Shown here one piece after another: positions 1-11,200 of a DNA stretch of 64,000 nucleotides (the stretch's first letter is position 1; every line of letters starts with the position of its first letter). Both the position numbers and the translations under genes were made by a program. The stretch is from assembly GCA_029449235.1 (NCBI GenBank), contig JANATG010000010.1, forward strand, positions 992,001 through 1,056,000, read 5' to 3'. This DNA is from Linnemannia schmuckeri. Taxonomy: Eukaryota; Mortierellomycota; Mortierellomycetes; Mortierellales; Mortierellaceae. Under the pieces are notes generated by a model. That model searched no databases. It was not told the origin of the DNA and saw nothing but the letters and a program-made list of their open reading frames with translations.

Positions 1-138
1 CCTACGATCAATGGCGTAATAATTCCCGCTCTAATGTGTACAATGATAAGGAAGGGCATTAGGATTTCAAAAGCATTGATAACCCAATATGGATAATAGA
101 GAAAAGGTTTAACACAGACGCACACAGAAATGAAGCCG

Positions 139-169
<31 letters not shown>

Positions 170-3100
170 CTTACAGGCGAGACATGGCGGCAGCAACACC
201 GCAGGCAGTGCCGCGGATATCAGAGGGGAAGACTTCGGGCGTGTAAGAGTAAAGAACAGCATAGTTGAGGGTCGCAAGGAGACTGAGAATAGCCGAGAAG
301 GTGGTCATTGCCACACGGCTTGATAGAACTGCAAAGAGGATGGTTGCCAAAGCTGTCCCGAACGTTGATACCGCCATTGTGTACCTCCTCCCCAACCGTC
401 CCTCCACCATCACCGTCGCGATCTACATCATATAGCACAAGAAAATGAACAGAAATGAATGAATACTCTGTGTGTCAGAAAATATTAACTTGTGCATTGT
501 TCGTCAAAAAGCTTTGAGCACAGAAAAAAGTTTACCACAGAACCAGGAACACCAGCAGCGGCATAGATCAAGATATCCATATACACCAACTGCAATGGCT
601 GGTGACCACCTTGTCCATGCTCCTGCAAGAACTTGGGGTAAAAGACATTGAACGCGGTATAGGCAAAGGCGACCAGCGCCCAGATGGTCCAGATCAGGAT
701 CGTGCTCAGCCGAAACTCAGGCACAAACAACGGTCCCAATCGTTCCACAGCCTTCTCGATTTTGTACTGCCATCGCCGGCGGTATCTCTGAAACGCGATC
801 CATGTCTTGCTATGATGGTCGCTGCCGTTCCCATTGCCGATGCCGCCTGGAGGACGATGATGCTGGATCCCCGAACTCCCGTTTCCGTTCTGTCGTCGGA
901 TTCGATGTCCGTTGTTTGATTCCGTCCTCCTTCTCCCACTGCTGCCGTTGCTGTTCCTAGAGTTCTCCATATCACTCAGGTGTGCTTCAGAGGCTTCCGA
1001 AGCAGACGATGAGGACGACTCGTCCGAAGAGGAAGCGTCTCCAGCATTCACGGGACGGTTGAACCGAAGTGTCAACGTCTCAATGTTCTCGTCAAATGCC
1101 TCCGACTGGGTCTCCTTGTGGTTAATCTTGAAGATCCTACACAGGACCATCGCCGCCTCCTGGTGTCGATTGTTGTTCAATAGATACTTGGGCGATTCCT
1201 CCAACCTAAACAATATCACCCTTCCCACCACCATCGACAGCGTCTAAGAAAAAAAGAATACGTCAGGAAGAAGGCGAACAAGTTAGAAAGCAGCCTGTTC
1301 GTGTTGTCGCATATAACTTTACTACTCATTAAAACCAAGAGAAAACTTACGAGACTGCCCATGGCGAGCAACATGTACCGCCATCCTTTGCCCTGACAGC
1401 CTCCCTCGACGGGAGTCTCACAACTGTAACGGGGCAACAAGAAATACCCTAGAATCGAAGTCGCCACTGCACCAAACGAAAAGAATATCGACAGGAACGT
1501 CAGCAGGTGCTGGTTCTTTTTCGGCGTGAACTCCAAAAATAGTGCCCCTATTAATAATATTAAATGTTTGTGAACGAAAGAACGAAAAGGAAAACAAAAT
1601 GATTAGCGATTGAGCGCGTTTGTCAACAGAATATGAAGAGGACAAAGCGATGAGAAAAGGGGCAGGAAGTGATGCAGATATTTTACCATCTACCTATTGT
1701 ACCGAGAAAGCAACAAAGACAGGCAGAGGAAAAGAAAGGAGTTTAGTGAATTTGTGTGATATCTGTTTCCTTCAATTCCATTGTCTTTGTGTTCCTACGA
1801 TCATTTAGTGTTAGACATCTTACCGGCATGTTTCCGCCAACCTTAGCACGGACAAAGATTCAGTAAAAGAGACACAGTGCATTAATGACCATTCTTCATA
1901 CAGATCAAAGACAAAACCAGAAACGTCCAGCAGTAAACCCCTGATCCTTCCTGCTGCCCTCTACTGCTTGTCTTTCATCCTGTGTCCAAAAACATAGCAA
2001 AAGTTGAAGCACATACCCCGAAGCCGAGGCCGAGGATCAGCAGGCAGAGAAGCCAGTAGCTGTTTGCAAAACTGGCAGCGATCCCAAAGACAGTAGTGAC
2101 AATCAGCGTAAAGTTGAAGGCCTGTTTCCGTCCATAGATATCCGAAAGAGTTCCCCAGAACATGGCTCCAAACATCATCCCGACAAACATTGAGCTCGAC
2201 AGTATCCCGATGTACTGGTCTCTGATCTCAAATTGGGCTGTTGTTATAATTTCGTTTCAAGGGTTAAAGAAGATATTAATTGTCCAGCAAAGTATCGCAA
2301 AAGGAGTGAGGCAAGGGTTGCGAGAGATGGTATATGTTACTTTTGCATAGAGTGAGAGAATAGGTGATAGTCGCTTTTTAAGTTACCTTGAACGCGGGGT
2401 AGAATCAACGCGATGCACTATCGATCGTTGGAACAAATCGAGATCAGAGAGGGGAACAACAGTCAATACTATGCCCAAGAAACATCTTCACTGACAATTC
2501 TGGTCAAGATATAAAACGCTCTTTGCGTTTGCAATGCTCATCGTTGACTTGTACCTGTAGCCACATCTAACAAAAGTAGAACACACGAAAGCAAGAAACA
2601 ATTGTCAATCGTTTGTTCAATTAGCATTTTGATTCCTGGGGTAGCGCGGACACTAAAGTATATAACTGGATCGATCTAAAATGTCATTTGTGACAACAAG
2701 GAAACACACACAGGAACATGAGGGGGAACGAGGAGGGTTTACTTACATTATCGGCAAACCAGCCTAGTCCACATAGCACCTGTAGTCACAGACGAAAGAA
2801 AGGAGGAGGAGAGAGGTCAATGGACTAGTTCGAAACTTGGGTGGTACCGAAACCAAAAAGGTACATCCAGCCTAAAAAGACCCCGACTCTTTCTTTTTGC
2901 TGCGAATGATCACAATATGACTCCATTCACTCTTCAATTGCTGTTTTCAAAAGTTATTATTCTTCCCACGATTCAGCTCTAATTCATAATAACAATAATG
3001 ACAACAAATGCGACAATAACAAAGGAAAAAAGCGTACCAGGAGCTGCTTCTGGAACTTGCCCATGCCAATATCATCCATAAGATCGTTCAGAACCTGGGT

Positions 3101-3283
3101 CTGTTCCAAGAGTTCCTCGGGAGAGAGCGACCGAAGCGGAGGAGAGGACGAAAATCGCGAGACAACTGGGACTGGCGCTGATGGTGGCATAGTGACGGAC
3201 GTCATAGTATGAATGGAAGGAGACAATGGACTTGAACCTGACTTTGATGTTGCTGCTGCTTCTGCTGCAGAACCGGGTGGCAT
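1..3283 (-). CDS. MFS transporter, SV2/SVOP-like, 5' part; C-terminus beyond left edge
   Basis: Membrane transporter of the major facilitator superfamily; substrate unknown (organic ion or sugar class in related families). I joined 11 exons by splice consensus, phase and homology: 3283-3038, 2779-2747, 2566-2555, 2417-2387, 2237-2017, 1841-1824, 1693-1687, 1547-1351, 1243-536, 422-175 and 30-1 (continues off the window). Reading frame is kept throughout and gives 583 residues so far. Family marks are VLCGLGWFADNMWLQ at the first membrane segment, the loop 2-3 motif GTLSDIYGRK, VGGNMPVDGALFLEFTPK, a long Ser/Asn/Arg-rich hydrophilic insert in the central loop, and EGRLGRR in the second half. 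The start is the ATG at 3283; the open frame upstream of it is pyrimidine-derived leader. Five exons are 33 nt or shorter (33, 12, 31, 18, 7 nt). Strong as MFS, moderate for the SV2-like subgroup. Confidence 0.88.
139..167. repeat. A29 homopolymer (U29 tract in MFS intron)
   Basis: Twenty-nine A on the plus strand. In the MFS transcript this is a U tract that begins seven nucleotides after the 5' splice site of the last visible intron (174-31). Confidence 0.9.
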
Positions 3284-4299
3284 ATGTTTGATATGGTACC
3301 TAGGTGTTGGAAAGAAAAAGTAGGAGAAGGAAGGAAGGACGAAGGGTAACTGATGGTGCTCGGAAAAGAAACAAAGAAGGAAGGAAAGATGGACGGTAGA
3401 AGCAGAAAAATAGCGGAGAGGGAATAAAAGAAAAGAAAGGGCGTGAAGGGAGGTAATGGGACAGAGACACTCGTCAGGGACTGTTTGGCGAAAGAGACGA
3501 GAGGGAGTGTGTGAGCGAAGAAGAGCGCAGTTTTCGGTCGGTTGTTTGTCAACGCCGTCATCAACAACAACAACGAGAAGAGGGTAGTAAAACGCGGTGA
3601 AGTTTTTCTCGCAATTGTGCAAATGGCAAAACGACAATTTTGGCGAATGACAAAGCAGAGGGAGAAAGAATGGAGGAGAGGGCAGCGCAGTTTCTGTTCC
3701 TTTTTGTCGGAAAATCGACAAAAAGGTGCACTCAAACGTGGGGGAAGGAGTGGAGTGAAAAGGGAAAAGGTCAAAGAATAAGAGGGGCAGAAAGGAGAGG
3801 AGGGGTCCAGTTCGACCTTGTAAAAAAAAAGGCAACATTAATAGGTGCCCAGTCCAAGACGACTAGGTGGCAGTTGCGAAGCATGTGGAAACAGTCACTC
3901 AAAGAATCGTGCACCTTGATCCTCATTTTCACTCTCATTTAGCAAACTGGCACGCATCCTTGCATATCAAACATCCTTTTCAATAAAGAAAAACTTATAA
4001 CAAGCAAAAGGCGATGACAAGTCTATGCACAACGAACGTCTGGATTGGAAGGCTAGAAAAAAAGAAACTCCTTCAAAAGGATCTCCGACACTTCTTGGTT
4101 GTCCGTCAACTCGCAAGTTCCCATCTCGATACTCAAAAACAAGGTCCACTCAACACATCATCCTCCTCAAAGATTCTCTAGCTGGGCGAAGCTCGACTTT
4201 TTTTTTTTTTTTTTTTGGATGGTTTATTATATAAAAGTGAATTAAGTTAGGGTAGGTTACAAGGTCTTTTTACAGAGGGGCAAGAGCAGCAGCGGCAGG
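3284..4299. other. Intergenic: MFS leader/promoter and 3' flank of the Slm1-like gene
   Basis: About 1 kb with no supported gene. It holds the promoter and leader of the MFS gene on the minus strand (pyrimidine-rich on that strand between 3300 and 3840) and the 3' region of the Slm1-like gene, including a T19 run at 4198-4216. Long open frames here come from the biased composition and show no domain. Confidence 0.7.
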
Positions 4300-6610
4300 C
4301 TAACTGTGGTTCAACGAGATGGTCGAACCAGTAGGGGCAGGCGAACCTGGAGCAGGTGCAGCGACTGGAGAAGGATTAGGAGCAGCAACAGGTGTAGCGG
4401 GAGCAGGGACAGGTGACGCTGTTCCAGAGACAGGAACAGCGGCATGGGAAAGTGGAGGCGACGAAGTTGGGGTCTGGTGGTGCTCCTGGTAAGGGGGCGA
4501 AGGTCCCTGGGTATGGTCTGCTGGAACTGCTGCTGGAAGTGCTGCCCCAGTGGCAGTGGCAGCGGCGGGATTAGGGTGAATGACTGACGACGATCTCATA
4601 ACCGAACCTGACCGAGAGATTCCCTCACCAGGCTGAGTGAATGTCGAAGACTGGGCACGCTTCGAAATATCGTTCCACCACTCAATCATCTCCTCTCTCG
4701 AATGTGCGCGGAGACTATGGTTGCGATGATACAAATAGAAAGGAAGATAGAATGACACGTTGGAATATTTTAGTTCAATCCAGCATGTCGATAAGCGATA
4801 TTTTAACAGCAAGGAGTTGTTGAGTCAGACAGGTTAGTTGGAGCCAGTTGACAACAAGAATTATGAATATACAACGAATGCTAGGATCCAACAGTCAATT
4901 GAATGTAATAACAATTCAACCTGAAAGACAAAGACTTACGTGAAGGTTTGAGCATCGCGATGAAGAAGACCGCCCTTGCCCTTGCCGTCCAAGGAGAAGA
5001 CGTGTTGCTTCTGACCGGCTTCGGAATGAGCTCCGAGGGTGGCGGTAGGGATATAAATAGAGTGGTCGGGGACGGCATCCTTCTCCTGATCGGCCGATGC
5101 AAAGACATGCAACCATCCAGCCAAGGTCAGGACAAAATAGCCATCCTTCCAGTTCTTGAGGACAGAAGACTGTCTGCTGAGATGAGCAGTCTTGATGGGA
5201 TGGACATAAGGGCTGTCCTTGCAGGGGTAATCGAGGTCGTCTGGGCTGGCGTCGACGAGTTCGGAGGGGAAGAGGCGACGGCCGTGGAGGGTGAGGAAGT
5301 TGCTCCATTCGGTGTCCTCCTGAAGGATATTCAAGGCCAGCTGGGTGGGAGCCCAAGACTGAGAGAAGGCGTTCGAGGCGTTGGCAAGCTGGTATTCAGC
5401 GAAAGAGTTCAGGATCTGCTTGGTCTCTTTGATGATGTGAGCCTCGAAGGTCTTGACTTCGTCCTGGCACTGCTTCAATGCGCGAGCAAACAGGTTCTCC
5501 TCGTGGACCTGCTTGGCCAATTGCCGTTTCAATGCTGTTTAGACACAGAGACAATTGTGTGAGTTTTTGATGGACAAATAATCGCTTATGCATGCCAGTG
5601 AAAATTAATAAATAAAGGAAAAGAAAGATCCCAGCAAACGTGCATGGGAAAAGGCAACAGTTGATTGAGTAGGAAAGAAGAAAAAGAAAAAAGTAACAGA
5701 AAAGAAAAAGAGATATGTACTCACAGATGTTGATAACGTAAGGGTCCGACTGCATCTTCTCCATATCGGGCTGGTGCTGACCAGACATGTCAAAGAGTCC
5801 GATGGCCTTGGCCAGGGTAGCGATCCTCTCCTGGGTAGCCTCGCGCTCCTTGAAGACCTTGTTGCTGTAGAGATTGGTGTCCGACTTCAAAGCCTTGATC
5901 TTGTTCTTAATGTCCTGCTTGAGTCGTCTGAGGTTCTTGACAATCGTCTCCTCGACAAAGCGGGCCGCACTGGCATGCTGCTCGCTATTGGTCTTTGCCG
6001 AGTCCCTCAAACCGACACAGACATCCTGGAATCCACCCTTACCCAGGAACTGCTGGCCGTCCTTGAAAGGAACAACAAGGACACCCGAGGCCTTGTTCAT
6101 GGCCTTGCTGACACCAGTCTCGACCTCTGCAATCTCGGTAAAGTACTGCTGCAGGTTCTTGATGACTCCCCTAAAGGCATTGAGGCGGTTGAGGAGAATG
6201 TCAGCGGGATTGAGACCCTCACCGTCCTCGCCAGAGAGGCCGTGGCGGCTCAGGCTGCTACTGTTGGAGAGTCCGGTTCCGTCGCGGACGTGCATAGAGT
6301 TGTTCTGGGGCGACTGAGGAGCGATGATGGGGGAAGTGACGCGCGAAACATCGGTCGAGTTGGGAGGGGAGACTGTTGCCATGTTGGGGGCTGGGATAGA
6401 GATGGGCGAGATGGGGTTGGTGCCGGTAGCAGGGATAGGGGCAGCAGTGGGGGCGAGCGCGCCGTTGGAGGGGAGGCTATCGATTGGCTTTTCGCCAATG
6501 GGCTTTTCGATGGGCTTTGCGGCAGCGACGGGCGAAGGGGGCGCCTGGGACTTGCGCGAGAAGGTACGGGAGAAGGCCTTTCCTAGGGTTGATTTCTTTT
6601 TCTCTTCCAT
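4300..6610 (-). CDS. SLM1: Slm1/Slm2-like BAR- and PH-domain protein
   Basis: Likely a phosphoinositide-binding membrane adaptor of the eisosome/TORC2 branch, by analogy with yeast Slm1/Slm2. Three exons, 6610-5725, 5534-4940 and 4714-4300, joined with matching phases, give 631 residues. Residues 1-110 are Pro/Ser-rich, with a basic start (KAFSRTFSRK). Residues about 115-390 form the helical BAR-like part (LNRLNAFRGVIKNLQQYF ... NSFAEYQLANAS). A PH domain covers about 408-512, ending in the typical C-terminal helix with EEMIEWWNDI. The remaining 115 residues are a Pro/Ala/Ser-rich tail. The ATG at 6610 is the first in frame. The family assignment rests on the BAR-then-PH order and motif resemblance; which of the yeast paralogues it matches cannot be decided. 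Confidence 0.85.
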
Positions 6611-8216
6611 TTGGTGTGATGTTGTTGCGAGGTTGATGAGGGTGAGGGGTGATGAAGGAAATGAGTGTACGAAGAAAAAAGAGAAAAGAAGAGAAGAGAA
6701 GAAAAGAGAAAGGAGATTAATGGTTGGCGACCTTTATGTGTCGGAATGGGCACGGTATGTATGACAAAGGTTGCGACAGCAGAGACAGATTCACTCCAAA
6801 CGGATTAGCAAAAGCAAGAGCTGCTGGATGCTCTCATCTTGTTTTTGCGAGTCAGTCCGCCCATTCTCTTTCCCTTGTTTTCCCTCGCTTGCTTTCTTGA
6901 ACCCAATTGCTCGCCTGCATGAACAAAAAGGACACAATAGACAAAAAACACCGCTCTTTACTCACAAAGTGTCCGCTCGCTGCTTAGCATATCTTTTGTG
7001 TGAAGAATAAATCCGTTGCCTCCCTGTGCCGACTGACTGGTCATTCACTCATTCCTCACCTCGTCAGCCCATCCTTTTTCATATCTTTCAGTCCGACCTG
7101 ACCCCAGCAAACAAGCGAGTCAGCTAACCGCTCCTTCCCTTCTCAGATGAACCCGGAAAACAAGCAAATAAAGGCACAATAAGCCAACTAGGACCTGGTT
7201 ACATAAGGACCTGGCGCCTTTGATAGTTCGATTAACGAATAGCCGAATTAGTCTGGATTCAGATCCAGGCTCGTGCTATTACGATCATTCATTCAAGTGT
7301 TACCCAATAAAAAATACAAACAATCAGTTATTGCTTGTTCGCCACTGTCACTGTCACTGCCACCATCACAACACAATAATGATCCATGAACGACGGAAGA
7401 GTTATGAACATCATCGCTACTGTGAGAATCAGAAGCAGAGCCAGGGAGTGGTAGGCTGGAGTGGGAAGTAAAAAGGAGGAGATGGGGAAAAGGAGCATCA
7501 TAACTCCTCCTGTGCATTACTCCGCTTTTCCAAATATTGTTCATTTCTCCCTACTCTCAACTCCAAAAGAAACAGAGGGCACGAAGGGTGGCGCTCGTTT
7601 CTGTCTTTTGGTGCTCATATCCATCATCAGCATAAAACAAACACAAATAAAAGGATTATTGTCGCGCATCGCATAAATGATGCTCTATAAGTCTCTTCCA
7701 GAAACAAACAACAGAACGTGCGCTGATCATTACTATCAATTGCACTCACTAGAATTCAAACAAAAAATATTAGCGCTTTTGCATGTCATCATCAAAACAA
7801 GACCCTTGGTTTGTTATCTCCTGAACTCAGAGCGAAAACGAGAATACGATCGCATTCCGCGAACCAGACGGAGTAGGAGAACGAAAGACATGGGTGGGAA
7901 GGATAAGCAGAGAGTGAAAGACAGGGGAAGGGACCACAACCCAACTCAATTCCACTCAACCCAACGAACAACGGAAAATCCATCACTCCAAACTCCTGAG
8001 GAATGGGCCCTGTTCAGTCATGCATGAATGCCAACAAAATATTAGCAAACTCAAAAAAATCCATTAGCCAACAAGAACTCTTCAGGCTGTGAGCAAGGAG
8101 AGATCTGGGCCGGACCACTGTAACACCAAAGGAATGTATTATTATTGTATTATTTTTTGTATCTCTGTAAGCCATCCCCCTCACTCAGCACCCTCAGCCA
8201 ACCAAATCAACACGAC
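6611..8216. other. Intergenic: promoter of Slm1-like gene and 3' region of receptor-like gene
   Basis: No supported gene in 1.6 kb. The left part is the promoter and leader of the Slm1-like gene, purine-rich on the plus strand next to its start. The right end, with TATTATTATTGTATTATT near 8138, lies just after the stop of the pseudokinase gene and fits an AT-rich polyadenylation region. Short open frames here lack any recognisable domain. Confidence 0.65.
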
Positions 8217-11200
8217 TTAATCCTGCAGGTCCAAGTAAAGGTTACGTATCTCCTCATGGTCCAAACGACGCTCCTGTCGCATCTCCAGTAGACCCGTAAT
8301 GACCTCGCGAGCACCCATGTCCGGGATGTTTTGAATCTTCTGGATCTGATCCTGCAACTGCTGACGGATCTTGTCGTGCGCCTTGGCCTTGTCCAAGTCA
8401 TCACCATCGTCATCGTCACCCTCGCTCTCTTCTTGCTTCTCAAGCGCAGACGTCAACTTCTCTAACGCATCCTCGGCCGATGTAAACATGGGTTGCGTGG
8501 TGTGCATCTCGTACACAATCTGACCCAGTGACCACATATCCATCGTCTGGTTCGCCATCAACTTCTCCTGGTCCTGGCTACGGACTACCGTGGCGCTGCC
8601 CTCGGCACTCGAAGATTTGATCGTCGTCGTCTTGGTAACGACTCCATCGGGTGATACTGTGGTTGTGACAGTCGTGTCCTGATTCGGGTTCTCGGCCTCG
8701 GAGGTCGTCTTGACAATGGTAGTCTTTTGAGAGTGACGACGGGAGGCAATCAGAATCTCGGGAGAAGTGTAACCGGTCGTGTCCATCGTCAGATCGACAG
8801 CCTCGCCCACAAACCGCGCATTGCTGAAATCCCACAACTTCCACTGCTGCACAATCGTCGGTGCTTCACCATCGGTGATACTTGAATTGCGGCTTGAATA
8901 GTTCGAGTAAACAGAGGCACGGTATCCGCCCTGACCATCGGGCTCAGAATAATACTCTTGCAGGAAGATGGATGCAGGCGAGAGCGACAGGTGGACGACA
9001 TGGTGGTCGTGGCACCACTTGAGGGCCGAGGCAATGCTGTCGGTCAAATTCTTGATCTCTACCACAGTCAAAGGACCCTTGGCTTGCAGCGAAACCTGCT
9101 CGGGCGTCAGAGGCTGCGAGGGAGGCGTGGTACGGATACCACGGCGCTCCTTGATGTAGGTGTCCAAGGTGCGCGTAAAAGGTCCCATCACAGACACGTA
9201 GCGGTACTCGGCAAAGGACGGCAGTGAGTACAAGGTAAAGAGCTCGGCAATGTGCACGTCGGATCTCAGGTGCTGCAACATACCCGCCTCACGCTTCCAC
9301 TTGAACTCGTTCGTCATCCATCTCAACGATCGCTCACGAACCTCAGATTCGGTGCTTCTGGCTGCTCCAGAGGGACCAGGCACCACAGGCGATGGCAGAC
9401 CTTCCTCTTGGCCAGTGACCTTGGACGAGTCGCGGACATGCGAGAATGCAGAACCTGGGATACGGACATCGGGAGCACCGTCCAACATCTCGACCTGAGA
9501 GAACATGAGCGTTCCTGGCTTGGCATTGGGCGTCGCCTGGGAGGCATCCGATCGCTCGTAGCGAATGATGCTCAGCTTGAGGGTGATCTGGGTTTTGTGA
9601 ATGGTCGGAGGCCCCTGCTGACGCTGAAGCAAAATGTGCTGCTGCTGCTCCTTTTGTTGCTGTGTCAACACACCAGTCGCAGTGCCAGCAACAACCATTT
9701 CGCCGACAAGACGCTCAGCCGACGAGGACGAGGCCACAGTCGACTTGCCATTCGAGGTGACGATCTGGTTACCACCGACATGCATACTTGCAACAGAGGT
9801 CGTAGAGGTCGAGCCGCTCTGGTACATGACCGAGGAAGAACTAGAGATGTTCATACCAGTGCTGGCTGTGCTCTCAAAGCGACCATGGCCTGGGATCTCT
9901 CCCTCAAGAGTGCCATCGGTTCCGTGGAGAACCTCTTCGGTCTCGTAGGGGCCTGAACCGGATCCGGTCACGGTCGTGGTTGTGGTCGTCGACTTGCCGC
10001 CGTTGGTGGTCGTGGTCTTGGTGGCCGTCTTAGATGATGAACCATCTACACGGGTTTCTTTGTTCGAGTGATGGGCGTTCGCAATGCCACCAGCAGCGAG
10101 GGCAATACCAGTAGCGGTGCCGGCAATGATGGCTCCATTGTTGTTCGACGACGAGGTACCCGAGTTGGTACGAGTGACAGTGGTACTGCTGTTGGTTTTG
10201 CTGTTACCACTGCCTGGCACCATATGTTCCTCTCTGGGCTTCACTTCAACACTCTCAAGTGTGTCGTCAACCTCAGTCTTGGATCCGACGGTCGTGATAG
10301 GAAGCATAGGCGTTGTGGGTTCGGGGAGGACAGGGCTGGGACGACGGAGTGGGGGTTTGTAATCGCCACCACCCATAAAGAACTTGGCCTTGGAGCTGCG
10401 CTTGGCACTGAGGACACTGTTGTTTATATTATCAGTCGGGGAGTCCTCAGTTGTCGAATGGCCGGCTTCAAATGTTTGCTCTTGACGTTGGTCCTTGAGA
10501 TTGAGGGACTCCTTGCGCTTGTGCTTGTTAGCAATTGCCCCAGCAACCAGAACAGCGCCGCCGACAGCAGCTGCAGTTCCGATCGCCGAACCAGATGGAC
10601 CACCAGGAGCACCAGTCGACGACGAAGGGCCGCCAGGACCGGTAGCGTACCCTCCATCAGTAGGACCTCCTGGTCCAGAAGGAGCATCAGAACCGGAAGC
10701 ACCGCCAACAGGTGCCAGTGGTGGGATACCGCCAGTTCCTCCACCAGGTGCCCCAGGGGTATGCTGCTTGGGAGGAATGATTCCGGGACTGTAGAAGGCG
10801 CCATCAGGACCCATTGAGCCACCACCACCAAGGGTGTTGTCACCAGGACCCGCAGCGCCAGATCCACCAGCATCAGCCTCGGCATCATCATGACGCTCGC
10901 GACGTCTCTTGGCCAACACGAAAAGCAATCCGACCAAAGCAATGAGAGCAATACCTCCAAAAAGACCACCGAGGATTTTTGCAAGATTGGAATGGGCTCC
11001 ATCGTCACTTGTCTTAGATCCTCCATCAGGGAGACCAGCTGGGACTGTGCTTGGAGTGACGGCCGCGCCAGGAGTGATAGTGGCTGTCTGGTTGGCACCG
11101 ACCATGACCTGGCTGCTGGCATCGGGGTTGGGATAAGGCGATCCAGGAATGACTGCGCCAGGGACACCTTCGGGGATAGTACCAGAGCTAGTACCGCTGA

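Noticed and set aside
2984..3838. Longer N-terminus for the MFS gene from the open upstream frame
   Set aside because: The upstream residues are Phe/Leu/Ser/Pro from a pyrimidine tract and unlike a transporter start; MPPGSAAEAA at 3283 fits better.
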